From: Psychroserpens jangbogonensis
GTDB lineage: Bacteria; Bacteroidota; Bacteroidia; Flavobacteriales; Flavobacteriaceae
Length of the DNA: 64,000 nt
NCBI RefSeq assembly: GCF_000797465.1
Contig: NZ_JSWG01000009.1
Span: 620,001 to 684,000 of the forward strand
Direction: 5' to 3'
The position numbers were made by a program, and so were the translations under genes. How positions within the stretch are numbered: the stretch's first letter is position 1; the number at the start of each line of letters is the position of its first letter. This document shows, one piece after another, positions 24,504 to 34,032 of the stretch. The notes beneath the pieces are model-generated. The model was not told the DNA's origin and did not search any database. It was given only the letters and a program-made list of their open reading frames with translations.

Positions 24504-25907
24504 TTAGTTTGGTGCGCCTTGACTGATCCAGCAATTAATCATGTCGCGTTCTTCTTGTGTCATGCCAGTTTGATTGTTGTTAAAAGGCATGTTCTTGCTC
24601 ACAACTACACGTTGAAAGATCTTATCACGTAAATTATAAATCTGTTCTGCAGTATCATATTTTATACCATTAGGAGCTACTTTCCAAATGGCATCAGTAG
24701 GATTTGATGAATGACAAGCGGTACATCTGTTATTAATAATTGTTTGAACTTCTGTAAAGGAAACAATTTCTTTGCAATTTTCATATTTTGGAGGTGTAGG
24801 AGCTGTCATAAATGCCATACCGAATAAAATAATTACAGAAATAGGCATCACCCAAACTGAAAGTTCTCCTTTTTCACGAATGTTTAAATAATGTTTTACG
24901 CCTGCCGTTCCTAAAGTAATACCCATTAGTATCAACCATTGGTAAGAGTTTCCAAAAGTACTCGGAAAGTGATTACTTATCATCACGAATAGTACTGGCA
25001 GCGTAAAATAATTATTAGTGTATGATCTTAAAAAAGCAGCTTTTCCATCTGCTGGATTAGGTTGTAATCCTTTTTTTGCAGCAGCAACCATGCGTTTTTG
25101 TCCAGGGATTATAATAAAAAACACATTAGCAGCCATTAAAGTACCTAGAAAAGCACCAAAATGAATGTATGCAGCGCGACCACTAAATACTTGCGAATAG
25201 AACCATGCAAAAAGAAAGACTAAGGCTGTTATCGCCAAAGTGAATACGACTTTATTATTGCTTAGTCGCTTACAGATTTGGTCATATAAAACCCAACCAA
25301 TAATTAAAGAACATATACTAATGGTTATTGCCGTTGAAGGCAGGATATCTAAAACTTCAGGATCTATTAAGTACGAGCTGGCATTAAAATAGTAGATGAT
25401 TGAGAGTAAACAAAAACCAGATAGCCAAGTAAAATAGGCTTCGTATTTAAACCAATGTAAATGCTTAGGAATTTTTTTAGGTGCTAGTTTGTATTTTTCA
25501 ACATAATAAAATCCACCTCCATGAACAGCCCAAAGATTTCCAGCCAATTCATCTCTAACATTCTCAGTTCTATTCAAAGCATTTTCTAAAAACACAAAAT
25601 AGAAAGAAGCACCAATCCAAGCTATACCAAAGGTAATATGGATTAGCCTAACAGTTAAGTTTAGCCATTCAAAAAAGTGGCTTTCGTAAATGGTTCCTTT
25701 TAAAAACAGATACAATATTCCAATTCCAGCTACTGAAGCAACTACAATTAAGGCATAAAGCCAGTTCTGTGATGTTTGAATGGTATCTACCTTTTCATCA
25801 TTCCCTTGAGCTTTTAACTCTTTAATTAAATGATGTAATTTATAAGTAATTGCAACAATTACTAAGAAAATAACGAGCCAAGCTATAAGTAAGGTTACTT
25901 CAATCAT
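24504..25907 (-). CDS. puuD: Membrane urate oxidase PuuD with C-terminal cytochrome c
   Basis: 467 residues. About eight or nine membrane segments form the DUF989 (urate oxidase N-terminal) module: FHFEWLNLTVRLIHITFGIAWIGASFYFVFLEN, WAVHGGGFYYVEKYKLAP, KWYSQVFSGRAAYIHFGAFLGTLMAANVFF. A C-terminal cytochrome c domain follows (CTACHSSNP, with the axial Met in KNMPFNNNQTG). PuuD oxidises urate to 5-hydroxyisourate, passing electrons to the haem and on to the respiratory chain rather than making peroxide. It lies 5 bp after allantoicase and 6 bp before uraDH. Confidence 0.92.
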   Translation of the reverse strand: MIEVTLLIAWLVIFLVIVAITYKLHHLIKELKAQGNDEKVDTIQTSQNWLYALIVVASVAGIGILYLFLKGTIYESHFFEWLNLTVRLIHITFGIAWIGASFYFVFLENALNRTENVRDELAGNLWAVHGGGFYYVEKYKLAPKKIPKHLHWFKYEAYFTWLSGFCLLSIIYYFNASSYLIDPEVLDILPSTAITISICSLIIGWVLYDQICKRLSNNKVVFTLAITALVFLFAWFYSQVFSGRAAYIHFGAFLGTLMAANVFFIIIPGQKRMVAAAKKGLQPNPADGKAAFLRSYTNNYFTLPVLFVMISNHFPSTFGNSYQWLILMGITLGTAGVKHYLNIREKGELSVWVMPISVIILFGMAFMTAPTPPKYENCKEIVSFTEVQTIINNRCTACHSSNPTDAIWKVAPNGIKYDTAEQIYNLRDKIFQRVVVSKNMPFNNNQTGMTQEERDMINCWISQGAPN

Positions 25908-25912
25908 TTAAT

Positions 25913-26911
25913 TTATTTAATTGTTCCAAGAATTCGTAACCTGCTAATACCACCATCCGGATAAATTTTCAATTTAACATGTGTAACAGGTAGTTCAGTT
26001 TGTATAATTTCTTTTTCGAAATGATGTTCTTTATCTGCTTCTAATTTTTGCTGAGGTAATAATGATTTCCATTCATGGTTTCCACTTAAAATATCATCAT
26101 CACTATCGCAATTACAAACATCAATAGCACAAGAATCTGGGTAGTTCCCTTTAAAATGTTTTGTGTCTACTATAATTTTATGAACCATTCCAGGGTGTCC
26201 CAATCGCAGAATTACAAAATCCTCATTGTTTGGTGTTCTATTGCGTTTGGTTTCCCATCCATCTCCCATATTTTTACCAGTAGTAGGAGAAATAAGATTA
26301 TCCATTACGCTAAAGAACATATCGTTGCAATGCAAAGCTTTTCCACAATTGTTTACTAAAGCTAAATCAATTAAGTCTTCAGGATTTATTTTAGACCAAT
26401 CTTTGTAAACTTCTCCATATACTCTAAAACGTGCGACTCCACCATCAGGATAAATGTGAAGACGAACATGTGTAAAAATTCTATCTGAATCGATTTCAAA
26501 AAAATGTTGACTTCCAGGATCTAAATCTGATTTTGGTAAGATTTCTTCCCAAGGTAAATCGTCTACATTAGCCCAATCTGAAATATCTTCATCTAAATTA
26601 ATCGCTTCTACAGAAGCAAAAGGAGGATGATTACCTAAAAAATGATTGGTATCAATATCAAAACCTCTAATTTTTCCTTCAGCTCCTAATTTTAAAATTG
26701 CCCAATCATGTCCTGAAGTTCTTTTCCGTCTAGATTCCCAGCCGTCCATCCATTTTCCGCGATCGGTATATTTATCTGCAATAAAAATTCCTCGACCTTC
26801 TTTGATTAAATTTTCCTTTTCAGCGAAAAAATCATCAGTAGAATATAATACTTGTCCACCTATTTTTTCTGAAGCGAGGTCTATATATTGTTTTAGTCTG
26901 TCTTCTATCAT
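25913..26911 (-). CDS. alc: Allantoicase
   Basis: 332 residues made of two allantoicase repeats (jelly-roll). The first holds GKWMDGWESRRKRTSGHDWAI and IDTNHFLGNHP, the second MGDGWETKRNRTPNNEDFVI and VDTKHFKGNYP; each ends in a RLRIYPDGGVxR-type strand (RLHIYPDGGVARFRVYG, KLKIYPDGGISRLRILG). The enzyme hydrolyses allantoate to ureidoglycolate and urea. It overlaps the allantoinase stop by 4 bp (ATGA). No ureidoglycolate lyase or urease follows within the window. Confidence 0.93.
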   Translation of the reverse strand: MIEDRLKQYIDLASEKIGGQVLYSTDDFFAEKENLIKEGRGIFIADKYTDRGKWMDGWESRRKRTSGHDWAILKLGAEGKIRGFDIDTNHFLGNHPPFASVEAINLDEDISDWANVDDLPWEEILPKSDLDPGSQHFFEIDSDRIFTHVRLHIYPDGGVARFRVYGEVYKDWSKINPEDLIDLALVNNCGKALHCNDMFFSVMDNLISPTTGKNMGDGWETKRNRTPNNEDFVILRLGHPGMVHKIIVDTKHFKGNYPDSCAIDVCNCDSDDDILSGNHEWKSLLPQQKLEADKEHHFEKEIIQTELPVTHVKLKIYPDGGISRLRILGTIK

Positions 26912-28248
26912 TTATCTTTTAATAATAATTTTCCTTGTTGAAGTGTTTTGAGTTTTGAATTTTCAATCACTTGAACACCATTAACAAATGTATGAATTAC
27001 TTTTCCAAAAACAGTTTCGTTTAAGTATGGTGTTGCTTTGTGCTTGTGTTGAACAGCGTTTTCTGTAATTTGAAACTTTTGAGAATCATCCCAAACCGTA
27101 ATATCTGCATCAAATCCAGCTTGTAAAGAACCTTTTCTATAATCAATGCCTAAAAACTCAGCAGGCTTACTTGTGAGTAAAGAAATTAATTTTTCAGTAG
27201 ATAATCCTCTCTTTTTGCCTTCACTAAACAAAATAGGAAGTGTAAATTGTAATCCTGAAATTCCACCCCAAGCCTTAAAGAAATTGCCGCTTTCTAATTG
27301 CTTGCGTTCAGGTGGAGCAGGTGAGTGGTCTGATGCTAAAAAGTTAAATCCATCATCTAAAAGATATTCCCAAAGTGCATCATTATTTGTTGTCTCTCTT
27401 ATTGGAGGTGCACATTTATAAATGGGTGATTCGTCTGGAATGTCTTCTGCATTAAAGTATAAATAATGCGGACAAGTTTCAACTGTAAGTTTATTGGTTT
27501 CTTTTTGGCGTTGTTTAATTCGTTCAATGCCTTCAGAAGCCGAAAGATGTACAATATGTACTTTTATATCAAACCTTTTTTGAATATCTATAGCCAAATC
27601 AATAGCATTAGATTCCCAATGTTGAGGTCTAGATTTTAAATAGTTTTGGTAGCTTTTCTGATTTGTTACTTCAGGAACATTGTCGTCTGTTAATTCACAA
27701 TGCAGTAGCAATGGTATATTGTGTTTTTTTAGAATAGGAGCAATAGCTTCTAAGTCTGTTTTTGAGACATTTGGAAATTCATCAATTCCTGAATGTGTTA
27801 AAAAACCTTTGATGCCAAAAACGCCCTCTATTATTAAGTCTTCAATATCATCTTTATTTGAAGGAATGATTCCGCCATAAAACCCACAATTAACATGAAG
27901 TTTATCTTTTGAGGCTTCTTGTTTTCGTTTGAAGGCTTTTAAATCTGTTGTAACCGGACTTGCATTTAACGGCATTTCAATAAGTGTGGTAATTCCTCCA
28001 ATTGCTGCCGCTTTTGTGGCTGTATCAAACCCTTCCCAATCTTCACGTCCAGGTTCGTTAATATGAACGTGAACATCAATTATTCCAGGCATAACAATCA
28101 GGTTTTCATAGTCTAAAAAAGAAATAGTTTCAATTTTATGATAGCCTTTGTAGATGTTTTGAATTTTTTGCTCTTTTACATGTATCGTAGCTTCAGTAAA
28201 AAAATCCACTAGAAAACAACGCTTGCTGTATATTAAAAATTCTGTCAT
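26908..28248 (-). CDS. allB: Allantoinase
   Basis: 446 residues of the amidohydrolase superfamily. Metal ligands are visible: IDVHVHINEPG (HxH), the carbamylated Lys in GVFGIKGFL, LLLHCE, VHIVHLSASEG and ASDHSPAP (Asp). The GREDWEGFDTATKAAAIGGITT stretch fits allantoinase/AllB and dihydroorotase relatives; the operon context decides for allantoinase. It opens the ring of allantoin to give allantoate. It starts 3 bp after the stop of xdhB. Confidence 0.93.
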   Translation of the reverse strand: MTEFLIYSKRCFLVDFFTEATIHVKEQKIQNIYKGYHKIETISFLDYENLIVMPGIIDVHVHINEPGREDWEGFDTATKAAAIGGITTLIEMPLNASPVTTDLKAFKRKQEASKDKLHVNCGFYGGIIPSNKDDIEDLIIEGVFGIKGFLTHSGIDEFPNVSKTDLEAIAPILKKHNIPLLLHCELTDDNVPEVTNQKSYQNYLKSRPQHWESNAIDLAIDIQKRFDIKVHIVHLSASEGIERIKQRQKETNKLTVETCPHYLYFNAEDIPDESPIYKCAPPIRETTNNDALWEYLLDDGFNFLASDHSPAPPERKQLESGNFFKAWGGISGLQFTLPILFSEGKKRGLSTEKLISLLTSKPAEFLGIDYRKGSLQAGFDADITVWDDSQKFQITENAVQHKHKATPYLNETVFGKVIHTFVNGVQVIENSKLKTLQQGKLLLKDK

Positions 28249-28251
28249 AGA

Positions 28252-30576
28252 TTACTTGCTGTATAAACTCATCAATACTTTCTCAGGAGTCAGAGGTGCA
28301 TGAAACTTCAATTCATAATTAGGATTAAAGGCTTTAATAGCATTTTGAAGCGCAAAATAAGCACCAATTCCATACATTAATGGAGGCTCTCCTACAGCTT
28401 TAGATTTTAAAATTGCCATGTCATTACCATCCGTTTCTACAGGAATAACTTCAACGTCTTTAGGTACTGAAAATATATCTGGAATCTTATAAGTTGACAA
28501 TGCATTTGAAAGTAATCGACCTTGATCATTATAGGCTATTTCCTCCATAGTCATCCAACCTATACCTTGGATTAAAGCGCCTTCAACTTGACCTAAATCA
28601 ATTCCTTCACTCATGCTTTTTCCATAGTCGTGAACAATCTTAACCGAATCAAATTCGTAAGTGCCACGGGTGCAATCTACAGTAGTTGTTATAATTGCGG
28701 TACCGTAAACATGGTAGGCAAAAGGATGGCCTTTTTCTTTCGTTTTATCAAAATGAATCTCTGGTGTAGCGTAGTGTGCATTTTCGGTTAAAGCAACCCG
28801 TTTCATCATTGTTTTACTGATGAGTTCTGTCCAAGACAATTCTGATTTTTTATGGTTTACATAAATGTATTCATCTTTTAATTCGATTGAATCTTCGGAA
28901 ATGTCTAGGTCTTCAGAAGCAACTTTTTTCAAACGACCAAGTAAAGCAGTACACGCTTTTAGTGTTGCTTTTCCGTTGAGATCTGCAGTAGAACTAGCAG
29001 CAGAAGGAGAGGTGTTAGCAACTCTAGTTGTATTTGTGGTTTCAATTTTTATTTTTTCAATTGGGATCGAAAATACTTGTGCAGCAATTTGTATCATTTT
29101 GGTATTCACGCCTTGTCCCATTTCAACAGCAGCTGTACTAATTCCAACACTTCCATCGAGATAAATATGAACCAATGCTCGAGCATGATTCATTGGTGTA
29201 TTCGTAAATGAAATTCCAAAAGTTATTGGCATAAAAGCTAATCCTTTTTTGAAATTTGAATGGTCCTTATTGAAATTTTCAACTTCGCGTTCTAAGGCTT
29301 CAATATTGTAAATAGATTTTGCTGAATCCCAAGTGTTTTTAGCTTCCACTTTTTTGGCAATTTGGCCATAAGAGAAAGTGTCGTTTTCATCTAGTAGATT
29401 CGCTTCCTGAATTTGTCTAGGAGGCACTCCAATCTCATTTGCAGCTTTCGCAATTGCAGATTCTATAACAAACATTCCTTGTGGACCTCCAAAACCTCTA
29501 AAAGCAGTATTGGGAGGCAAGTGCGTTTTACAACTTATTACTGTTGTCTCTACATTTGGAACAAAATAACTGTTCGTAGCATGAAATAAAGTTCGCTCTG
29601 CAATAGCTGGTGATAAATCGGCAGCTGCACCAGAGTTTTGAAGAAACTCAACTTCGTAAGCTAAAATTTTAAGGTCTTTTGATAAGCCTATTTTATAAGT
29701 ACTTTCGTATGGATGACGCTTTCCTGTCATTCGTAAATCGTCATGTCGATTCAAAATTAATTTTACCGATTGATTCAAATGATACGAGGCTAAAGCGGCC
29801 ATTACAGCCCAAGGTGTGGCTTGGTCTTCTTTACCACCAAATCCACCACCAAGTCGTGTTACATCTACTTCAATTTTGTGCATGGCAACACCCAAGACTT
29901 GAGCAGCCATCTTTTGAACAGCTGTTGGTCCTTGAGTTGATGAGGTAATTTTTATGTTTCCGTTTTCGAGAGGTTCGGCGTAAGCACCTTGCGATTCGAT
30001 ATATAAATGTTCTTGTCCGTTTGAAAAGGTTTCGCCTTCAAAAATATACTCGCAATCGTTGAAACCTTTTTCAGTATCACCTAAACTAAAAGATCTTGGA
30101 GCATTGATAAAACTACCTTTTGCTTTGGCTTCTTTCGCTGTTGTGATAACTGGTAATTCTTCAATGTCGATTTCGATTAACTCTCTAGCTTTCCTTGCAA
30201 TAAATTCAGATTCTGCAACAATTAAGGCAATTGGCATTCCCCAAAAATGGACTTCATCTTCTGCAAATAATGGCTCGTCAGGAATGATGCCTCCAATTTG
30301 GTTTTTACCTGGAACATCTTTGTATGTAAAAATGCGTTCTACACCTTCTAAGGCTTCCGCTTTAGAATAGTCGATATGTTTAATTTTTCCGTGTGCTTTT
30401 GGTGAATCATAAACTACAGCATGAAAAGTACCTTGTTTAACATTTACATCATCTACATATATGGATTCACCTCGAACATGCGTATACGAATCTAAATTTT
30501 TAATGCTCTGCTTTATCGATATTGATACAGCATCTAATTTAGATTCTAAAGCGTTATTTGATTTGTGTTTATGCAT
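28252..30576 (-). CDS. xdhB: Xanthine dehydrogenase molybdopterin-binding subunit XdhB
   Basis: About 774 residues. An aldehyde oxidase/xanthine dehydrogenase a/b hammerhead domain (YTHVRGESIYVDD) precedes the molybdopterin domain, with GGGFGGKEDQATPWAVMAALAS, NTAFRGFGGPQGMFVIESA, SPSAASSTADLNGKA and the catalytic Glu in KAVGEPPLMYGIGA. It oxidises hypoxanthine to xanthine and xanthine to urate, and needs XdhC for its Mo cofactor. The ATG at 30576 (MHKHKS) was preferred to the TTG at 30585. It overlaps xdhA by 8 bp. Confidence 0.95.
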   Translation of the reverse strand: MHKHKSNNALESKLDAVSISIKQSIKNLDSYTHVRGESIYVDDVNVKQGTFHAVVYDSPKAHGKIKHIDYSKAEALEGVERIFTYKDVPGKNQIGGIIPDEPLFAEDEVHFWGMPIALIVAESEFIARKARELIEIDIEELPVITTAKEAKAKGSFINAPRSFSLGDTEKGFNDCEYIFEGETFSNGQEHLYIESQGAYAEPLENGNIKITSSTQGPTAVQKMAAQVLGVAMHKIEVDVTRLGGGFGGKEDQATPWAVMAALASYHLNQSVKLILNRHDDLRMTGKRHPYESTYKIGLSKDLKILAYEVEFLQNSGAAADLSPAIAERTLFHATNSYFVPNVETTVISCKTHLPPNTAFRGFGGPQGMFVIESAIAKAANEIGVPPRQIQEANLLDENDTFSYGQIAKKVEAKNTWDSAKSIYNIEALEREVENFNKDHSNFKKGLAFMPITFGISFTNTPMNHARALVHIYLDGSVGISTAAVEMGQGVNTKMIQIAAQVFSIPIEKIKIETTNTTRVANTSPSAASSTADLNGKATLKACTALLGRLKKVASEDLDISEDSIELKDEYIYVNHKKSELSWTELISKTMMKRVALTENAHYATPEIHFDKTKEKGHPFAYHVYGTAIITTTVDCTRGTYEFDSVKIVHDYGKSMSEGIDLGQVEGALIQGIGWMTMEEIAYNDQGRLLSNALSTYKIPDIFSVPKDVEVIPVETDGNDMAILKSKAVGEPPLMYGIGAYFALQNAIKAFNPNYELKFHAPLTPEKVLMSLYSK

Positions 30577-31981
30577 GCTGTACAAAATCTTTTAAAGTGA
30601 ATTGCTTCGGAAATAATTCGGTAAAATGCGCATAAAATAATTGCCGCCCTAGAAGACGTTTATAATCACTTGTACCACGAACATCACTAATAGGTGCTAT
30701 TTCATTTTGAAGTACATTACTAGCTTCAAGTATTGTTTCTGAAGTCAATGGTTTTCCAGTTAAAAACTTTGCAGTGTCGTGTAAATATTTCGGAATTGCA
30801 GCCACACCTCCAATTGATACATGTACTTCTGAAATAGTATTGTTTTCTAAAGACATATGAATTGCAGAATTGACACTAGCAATATCTAAATGCGTTCGTT
30901 TGCAAACTTTTTCGAAATTGAAAAATGATTGCGTAGTTGGTAATTTAAAACTAATAGCCTTTAATAACTCGCCATCTTTTAAATCGTAAGTTTTATAGCC
31001 TTGATAGAAATTTTTAAGTGGCAATGTTCGTTCTTCTTCTTGTTCATTTGTAATTATAAGATCACTATTAAGTGCTAAGAAGAAAATAGTCATATCACCA
31101 ATAGGTGAGGCATTAGCCAAGTTGCCTCCAAAAGAAGCCATGTTTCTAATTTGTTCTGAAGATACGAGCTTAAGGTATTTTTTTAGATTAGGAAAATGAT
31201 TGTTGATTTCAATATGATTCCATAAATCAGACACTGTTGAGTTAGTACCAATCGTACATCGATTATTTTCAATGCTAATGCCTTTTAAATAATCTTTTTC
31301 AGCAATTAGGTGTACCGAATTATCAGCCAAATGATCGGCTTGTTGCACATATAAATCAGTACCACCAGAGACATATTTCCCTTTAGGTTGGTTGATATCT
31401 TTAGCTTCTAGATCTTTTAATCGTTTATGAATACTGTTAAAATACTCAGGAACAAAACCATTTTTAATTAACCAGTTAAATGAATTGTCAATCTTTTGGT
31501 TTTGCAATGCTGATACTACTTGATGTGCTGCTTTTTCAATGGCTTTATAGCCTGTGCATCTGCAGATGTTTCCGCTAATAGCATTAATAGCGTTACGGTA
31601 ATTCTTTTCAGAATTTGATAAAGCAAACCCTGTCAAGGACACAACGAAACCTGGCGTACAAAACCCACATTGCGTAGCATAATTAGCTTTCATGGCTTCT
31701 TGAGTCGTGGTAAGTTTGTTTTTTAGATTAGTGCCTTCAACAGTTACAATATGTTTTCCATGTGCATTTCCTAAAGGAGAAATACAAGACGTGATACTTT
31801 GGTATTCAATTGTATCATTATTTAAAGACCCAACTAAAACTGTGCAAGCTCCACAATCACCTTCACGACACCCAATTTTAGTTCCGGTAAGGCGTTGTTC
31901 ATATCGCACAAAATCTAGTAACGTCATCCCAGAATGTTCTGGCGTTTTTATGGTTTTATTATTGAGTATGAAGGTTATCAT
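30569..31981 (-). CDS. xdhA: Xanthine dehydrogenase small subunit XdhA (2Fe-2S and FAD)
   Basis: 470 residues. The N-terminal [2Fe-2S] domains carry GCREGDCGACTVLVG, QCGFCTPGFVVSLTG and GNICRCTGYKAIEKA. The FAD-binding part follows (KYVSGGTDLYVQQ, RNMASFGGNLANASPIGD) with a CO-dehydrogenase flavoprotein C-terminal domain. It takes electrons from the molybdenum site to NAD+. The first gene of the pair, it overlaps xdhB by 8 bp and lies 3 bp downstream of the deaminase gene. Confidence 0.95.
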   Translation of the reverse strand: MITFILNNKTIKTPEHSGMTLLDFVRYEQRLTGTKIGCREGDCGACTVLVGSLNNDTIEYQSITSCISPLGNAHGKHIVTVEGTNLKNKLTTTQEAMKANYATQCGFCTPGFVVSLTGFALSNSEKNYRNAINAISGNICRCTGYKAIEKAAHQVVSALQNQKIDNSFNWLIKNGFVPEYFNSIHKRLKDLEAKDINQPKGKYVSGGTDLYVQQADHLADNSVHLIAEKDYLKGISIENNRCTIGTNSTVSDLWNHIEINNHFPNLKKYLKLVSSEQIRNMASFGGNLANASPIGDMTIFFLALNSDLIITNEQEEERTLPLKNFYQGYKTYDLKDGELLKAISFKLPTTQSFFNFEKVCKRTHLDIASVNSAIHMSLENNTISEVHVSIGGVAAIPKYLHDTAKFLTGKPLTSETILEASNVLQNEIAPISDVRGTSDYKRLLGRQLFYAHFTELFPKQFTLKDFVQHA

Positions 31982-31984
31982 TAA

Positions 31985-32455
31985 CTAGTATTCTGTTTTA
32001 TCTTCTTTTCTTGACCATTCTTGAAATGGCTTTAAAGCAATCTCTCGAGCCAATTGCTCAAAAGGAATACTTCTCTCAGCATAAGGTAGTGGAATTTCTT
32101 TATAAATGAACTCATCGTCAAACCCAATATTCGCGGCGTCTACTTGGTTACTTCCGTAGTAGACCTTATCAGGACGAGCCCAATAAATTGCACCTAAACA
32201 CATAGGGCAAGGTTCGCATGAGGTATAGATCTCGCAACCGTCTAATTGAAATGAGCCTAGATTTTTGCAAGCATCTCTAATTGCTGTCACTTCTGCATGT
32301 GCAGTTGGGTCATTAGTTGATGTCACTTTATTATTTCCGCGTCCAACGACTTTTCCGTCTTTAACTATTACGCATCCAAATGGTCCGCCTTCGTTGTTGT
32401 TCATTCCTTTAAGAGCTGCGTTTACAGCTTCTTGCATAAATTTGTCTTTGCACAT
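31985..32455 (-). CDS. guaD: Guanine deaminase-type nucleoside/base deaminase
   Basis: About 156 residues of the cytidine deaminase-like fold: TAHAEVTAIR (zinc His53 and catalytic Glu55) and CEPCPMCLGAIYWAR (zinc Cys83, Cys86), with a C-terminal PLPYAERSIPFEQ stretch typical of guanine deaminases. It would turn guanine into xanthine, feeding the xanthine dehydrogenase encoded next. The ATG start (MCKDKFMQEAV) was chosen over a TTG at 32485. It heads the eight-gene leftward purine operon. The exact specificity (guanine vs cytosine) rests on context. Confidence 0.85.
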   Translation of the reverse strand: MCKDKFMQEAVNAALKGMNNNEGGPFGCVIVKDGKVVGRGNNKVTSTNDPTAHAEVTAIRDACKNLGSFQLDGCEIYTSCEPCPMCLGAIYWARPDKVYYGSNQVDAANIGFDDEFIYKEIPLPYAERSIPFEQLAREIALKPFQEWSRKEDKTEY

Positions 32456-32748
32456 TTTAAAAAATATTTTACTGGAAAAATACAAATCATTTTAAGAGTT
32501 GTGGTAAATTTGGATTATTTATTTTAAAAAATGCTTAGCTTCGGAAGTCTAAAGAACAAGACAGTATTTCGAATGTGTTTTTTTATTTTTATAGCTTTAA
32601 TAGGATTTTTTGGTGATACTTTTTTCCGAATAAGAAAAAAAAGCGAAATCTTTTCCATCTCATTGTCATAATTTTTTGATAAAACAAGTATATAGAATAA
32701 TAGCAATTTGGGTTGGGACAGTTAATGATTAATTAAAACACATCAAAG

Positions 32749-33720
32749 ATGGAAATGGTTTATTTGTTGAAGGGTTATGTAAAAGGGAAATTGAGAAGTG
32801 TTTATAAATTATTATTATCAAACTCATCAATTGCTAGAAAGTATTTAAGAAAATCTGATACTGCTGGAAGCAATAGCCTTTATTGTTATGGAATTTGGAT
32901 GAAACATTTAAAATATTGGTCACTGCTTAACAATAAAACGCCTGAAGTTGTTGTAGAGATTGGTCCTGGGAACTCTCTTGGTGTTGGATTGGCTGCCTTG
33001 ATTTCTGGATCTGAGACACTATATGCTTTGGAGAGAACTCAATTTTGGAACACAGAAACTAACATTCGAGTTTTTGATGAGTTAGTAGCTTTATTTAAAA
33101 CAGAGAAAAAAACTAAAAAGATTAATATAGAATCTGTAAGAACTGTTGATGAAGAATTAGGTTTTCCTTCAGATATTCTTACTAAAGTTTATTTGTCACA
33201 GTGTTTGAACACCGAAAGACTTAAAAAAATCCGTAAAGAACTTTCCGATCCTTCTAATCCCAATAATGCACATATTCATTCTGTGATACCATGGGAAAGC
33301 ATAGATGCAATAGAAGATAATAAAGTCGACTATATCTTTTCGCATACCGTCTTACAGCATATTGATGATTTACCAAATACATACAAAGCAATGAATAAAT
33401 GGCTGAAAAATGGAGGTTGCATTTCTCATAAAATTGACTTTAAATCTATGAACACAACAAAGCTGTGGAATCAGCATTGGACGCTTAATGACGCAGAATG
33501 GCAAATAGTTACTGGCGGAACAAACTTGATTAATAGAGAGCCTTTGTCATCGCATTTAAAATTTTTAGAAATTAATGGTTTTGAAATTATCCAGGAAATT
33601 AAAGATTCTAGCGATAATGAGTTAAGTGCTGAAGATTTGTCTGATAAATTTAAACAATTGAATATTAGTGATTTAACGACAAGTGGTTATTATTATTATG
33701 CTCAATTAAAAAAGAAATAA
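32749..33720 (+). CDS. Class I SAM-dependent methyltransferase
   Basis: 323 residues. The SAM-binding region is VVVEIGPGNSLGVGLAALISG with an acidic end to the next strand (LERTQ), then VDYIFSHTVLQHIDDLPNTYKAMNKWLKNGGCISHKID. This is close to methyltransferase domains of the Methyltransf_11/23 group. The substrate is not evident; the ~200-residue C-terminal part with FKSMNTTKLWNQHW suggests a polar or lipid-linked acceptor. The ATG at 32749 fits. It stands alone between the purine operon and tRNA-Phe, ending at a terminator. Confidence 0.7.
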   Translation: MEMVYLLKGYVKGKLRSVYKLLLSNSSIARKYLRKSDTAGSNSLYCYGIWMKHLKYWSLLNNKTPEVVVEIGPGNSLGVGLAALISGSETLYALERTQFWNTETNIRVFDELVALFKTEKKTKKINIESVRTVDEELGFPSDILTKVYLSQCLNTERLKKIRKELSDPSNPNNAHIHSVIPWESIDAIEDNKVDYIFSHTVLQHIDDLPNTYKAMNKWLKNGGCISHKIDFKSMNTTKLWNQHWTLNDAEWQIVTGGTNLINREPLSSHLKFLEINGFEIIQEIKDSSDNELSAEDLSDKFKQLNISDLTTSGYYYYAQLKKK

Positions 33721-33732
33721 ATTATTAAAACC

Positions 33733-33764
33733 AAAAAACCCGATTCAATAGAATCGGGCTTTTA
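33733..33764. terminator. Bidirectional terminator between the methyltransferase and tRNA-Phe
   Basis: The stem is CCCGATTC / GAATCGGG with an AATA loop (33739-33758). On the - strand six T follow, ending tRNA-Phe; on the + strand CTTTT follows, ending the methyltransferase gene. Confidence 0.8.
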
Positions 33765-33765
33765 G

Positions 33766-33841
33766 TGGTGGTGCCTCCAGGAATCGAACCAGGGACACAT
33801 GGATTTTCAGTCCATTGCTCTACCAACTGAGCTAAGGCACC
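33766..33841 (-). tRNA. tRNA-Phe (GAA), CCA encoded
   Basis: On the - strand the 76-nt sequence begins GGTGCCTTAGCTCAGTTGG and ends with GGCACCACCA. The anticodon loop is CTGAAAA with GAA at its centre, and the T-arm GGTTCGATTCC is intact. The acceptor stem pairs GGTGCC / GGCACC. The encoded CCA is at the 3' end, and the terminator follows directly. Confidence 0.97.
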
Positions 33842-34032
33842 AGTCGTTTTAAACGAGAGTGCAAATATATATGCATTTTTATTATTGGCAAAAGGAAACT
33901 TTAAAAATTTATCGTCTTTATTCATTTAAGATGATAGCGTCAATAAATACAGGCAATTAATATGTTATTTTTTGGTTAAACCGACTTTAAGTTTTTTAAT
34001 CATTTTGTATGTTTACCGCTTATTGATTTACA

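Noticed and set aside
28865-29164. 99-codon open frame on the + strand inside xdhB
   Set aside because: Shadow of the xdhB coding sequence, which has full family motifs.
32524-32706. 60-codon open frame on the - strand between the deaminase and the methyltransferase
   Set aside because: Low-complexity Lys/Ile/Phe-rich sequence in an AT-rich spacer, with no ribosome-binding context or homology that I recognise.
33725-33925. Open frame of 66 codons on the - strand containing ALAQLVEQWTENPCVPGSIPGG
   Set aside because: This is the well-known false translation of a tRNA gene; it overlaps tRNA-Phe exactly.
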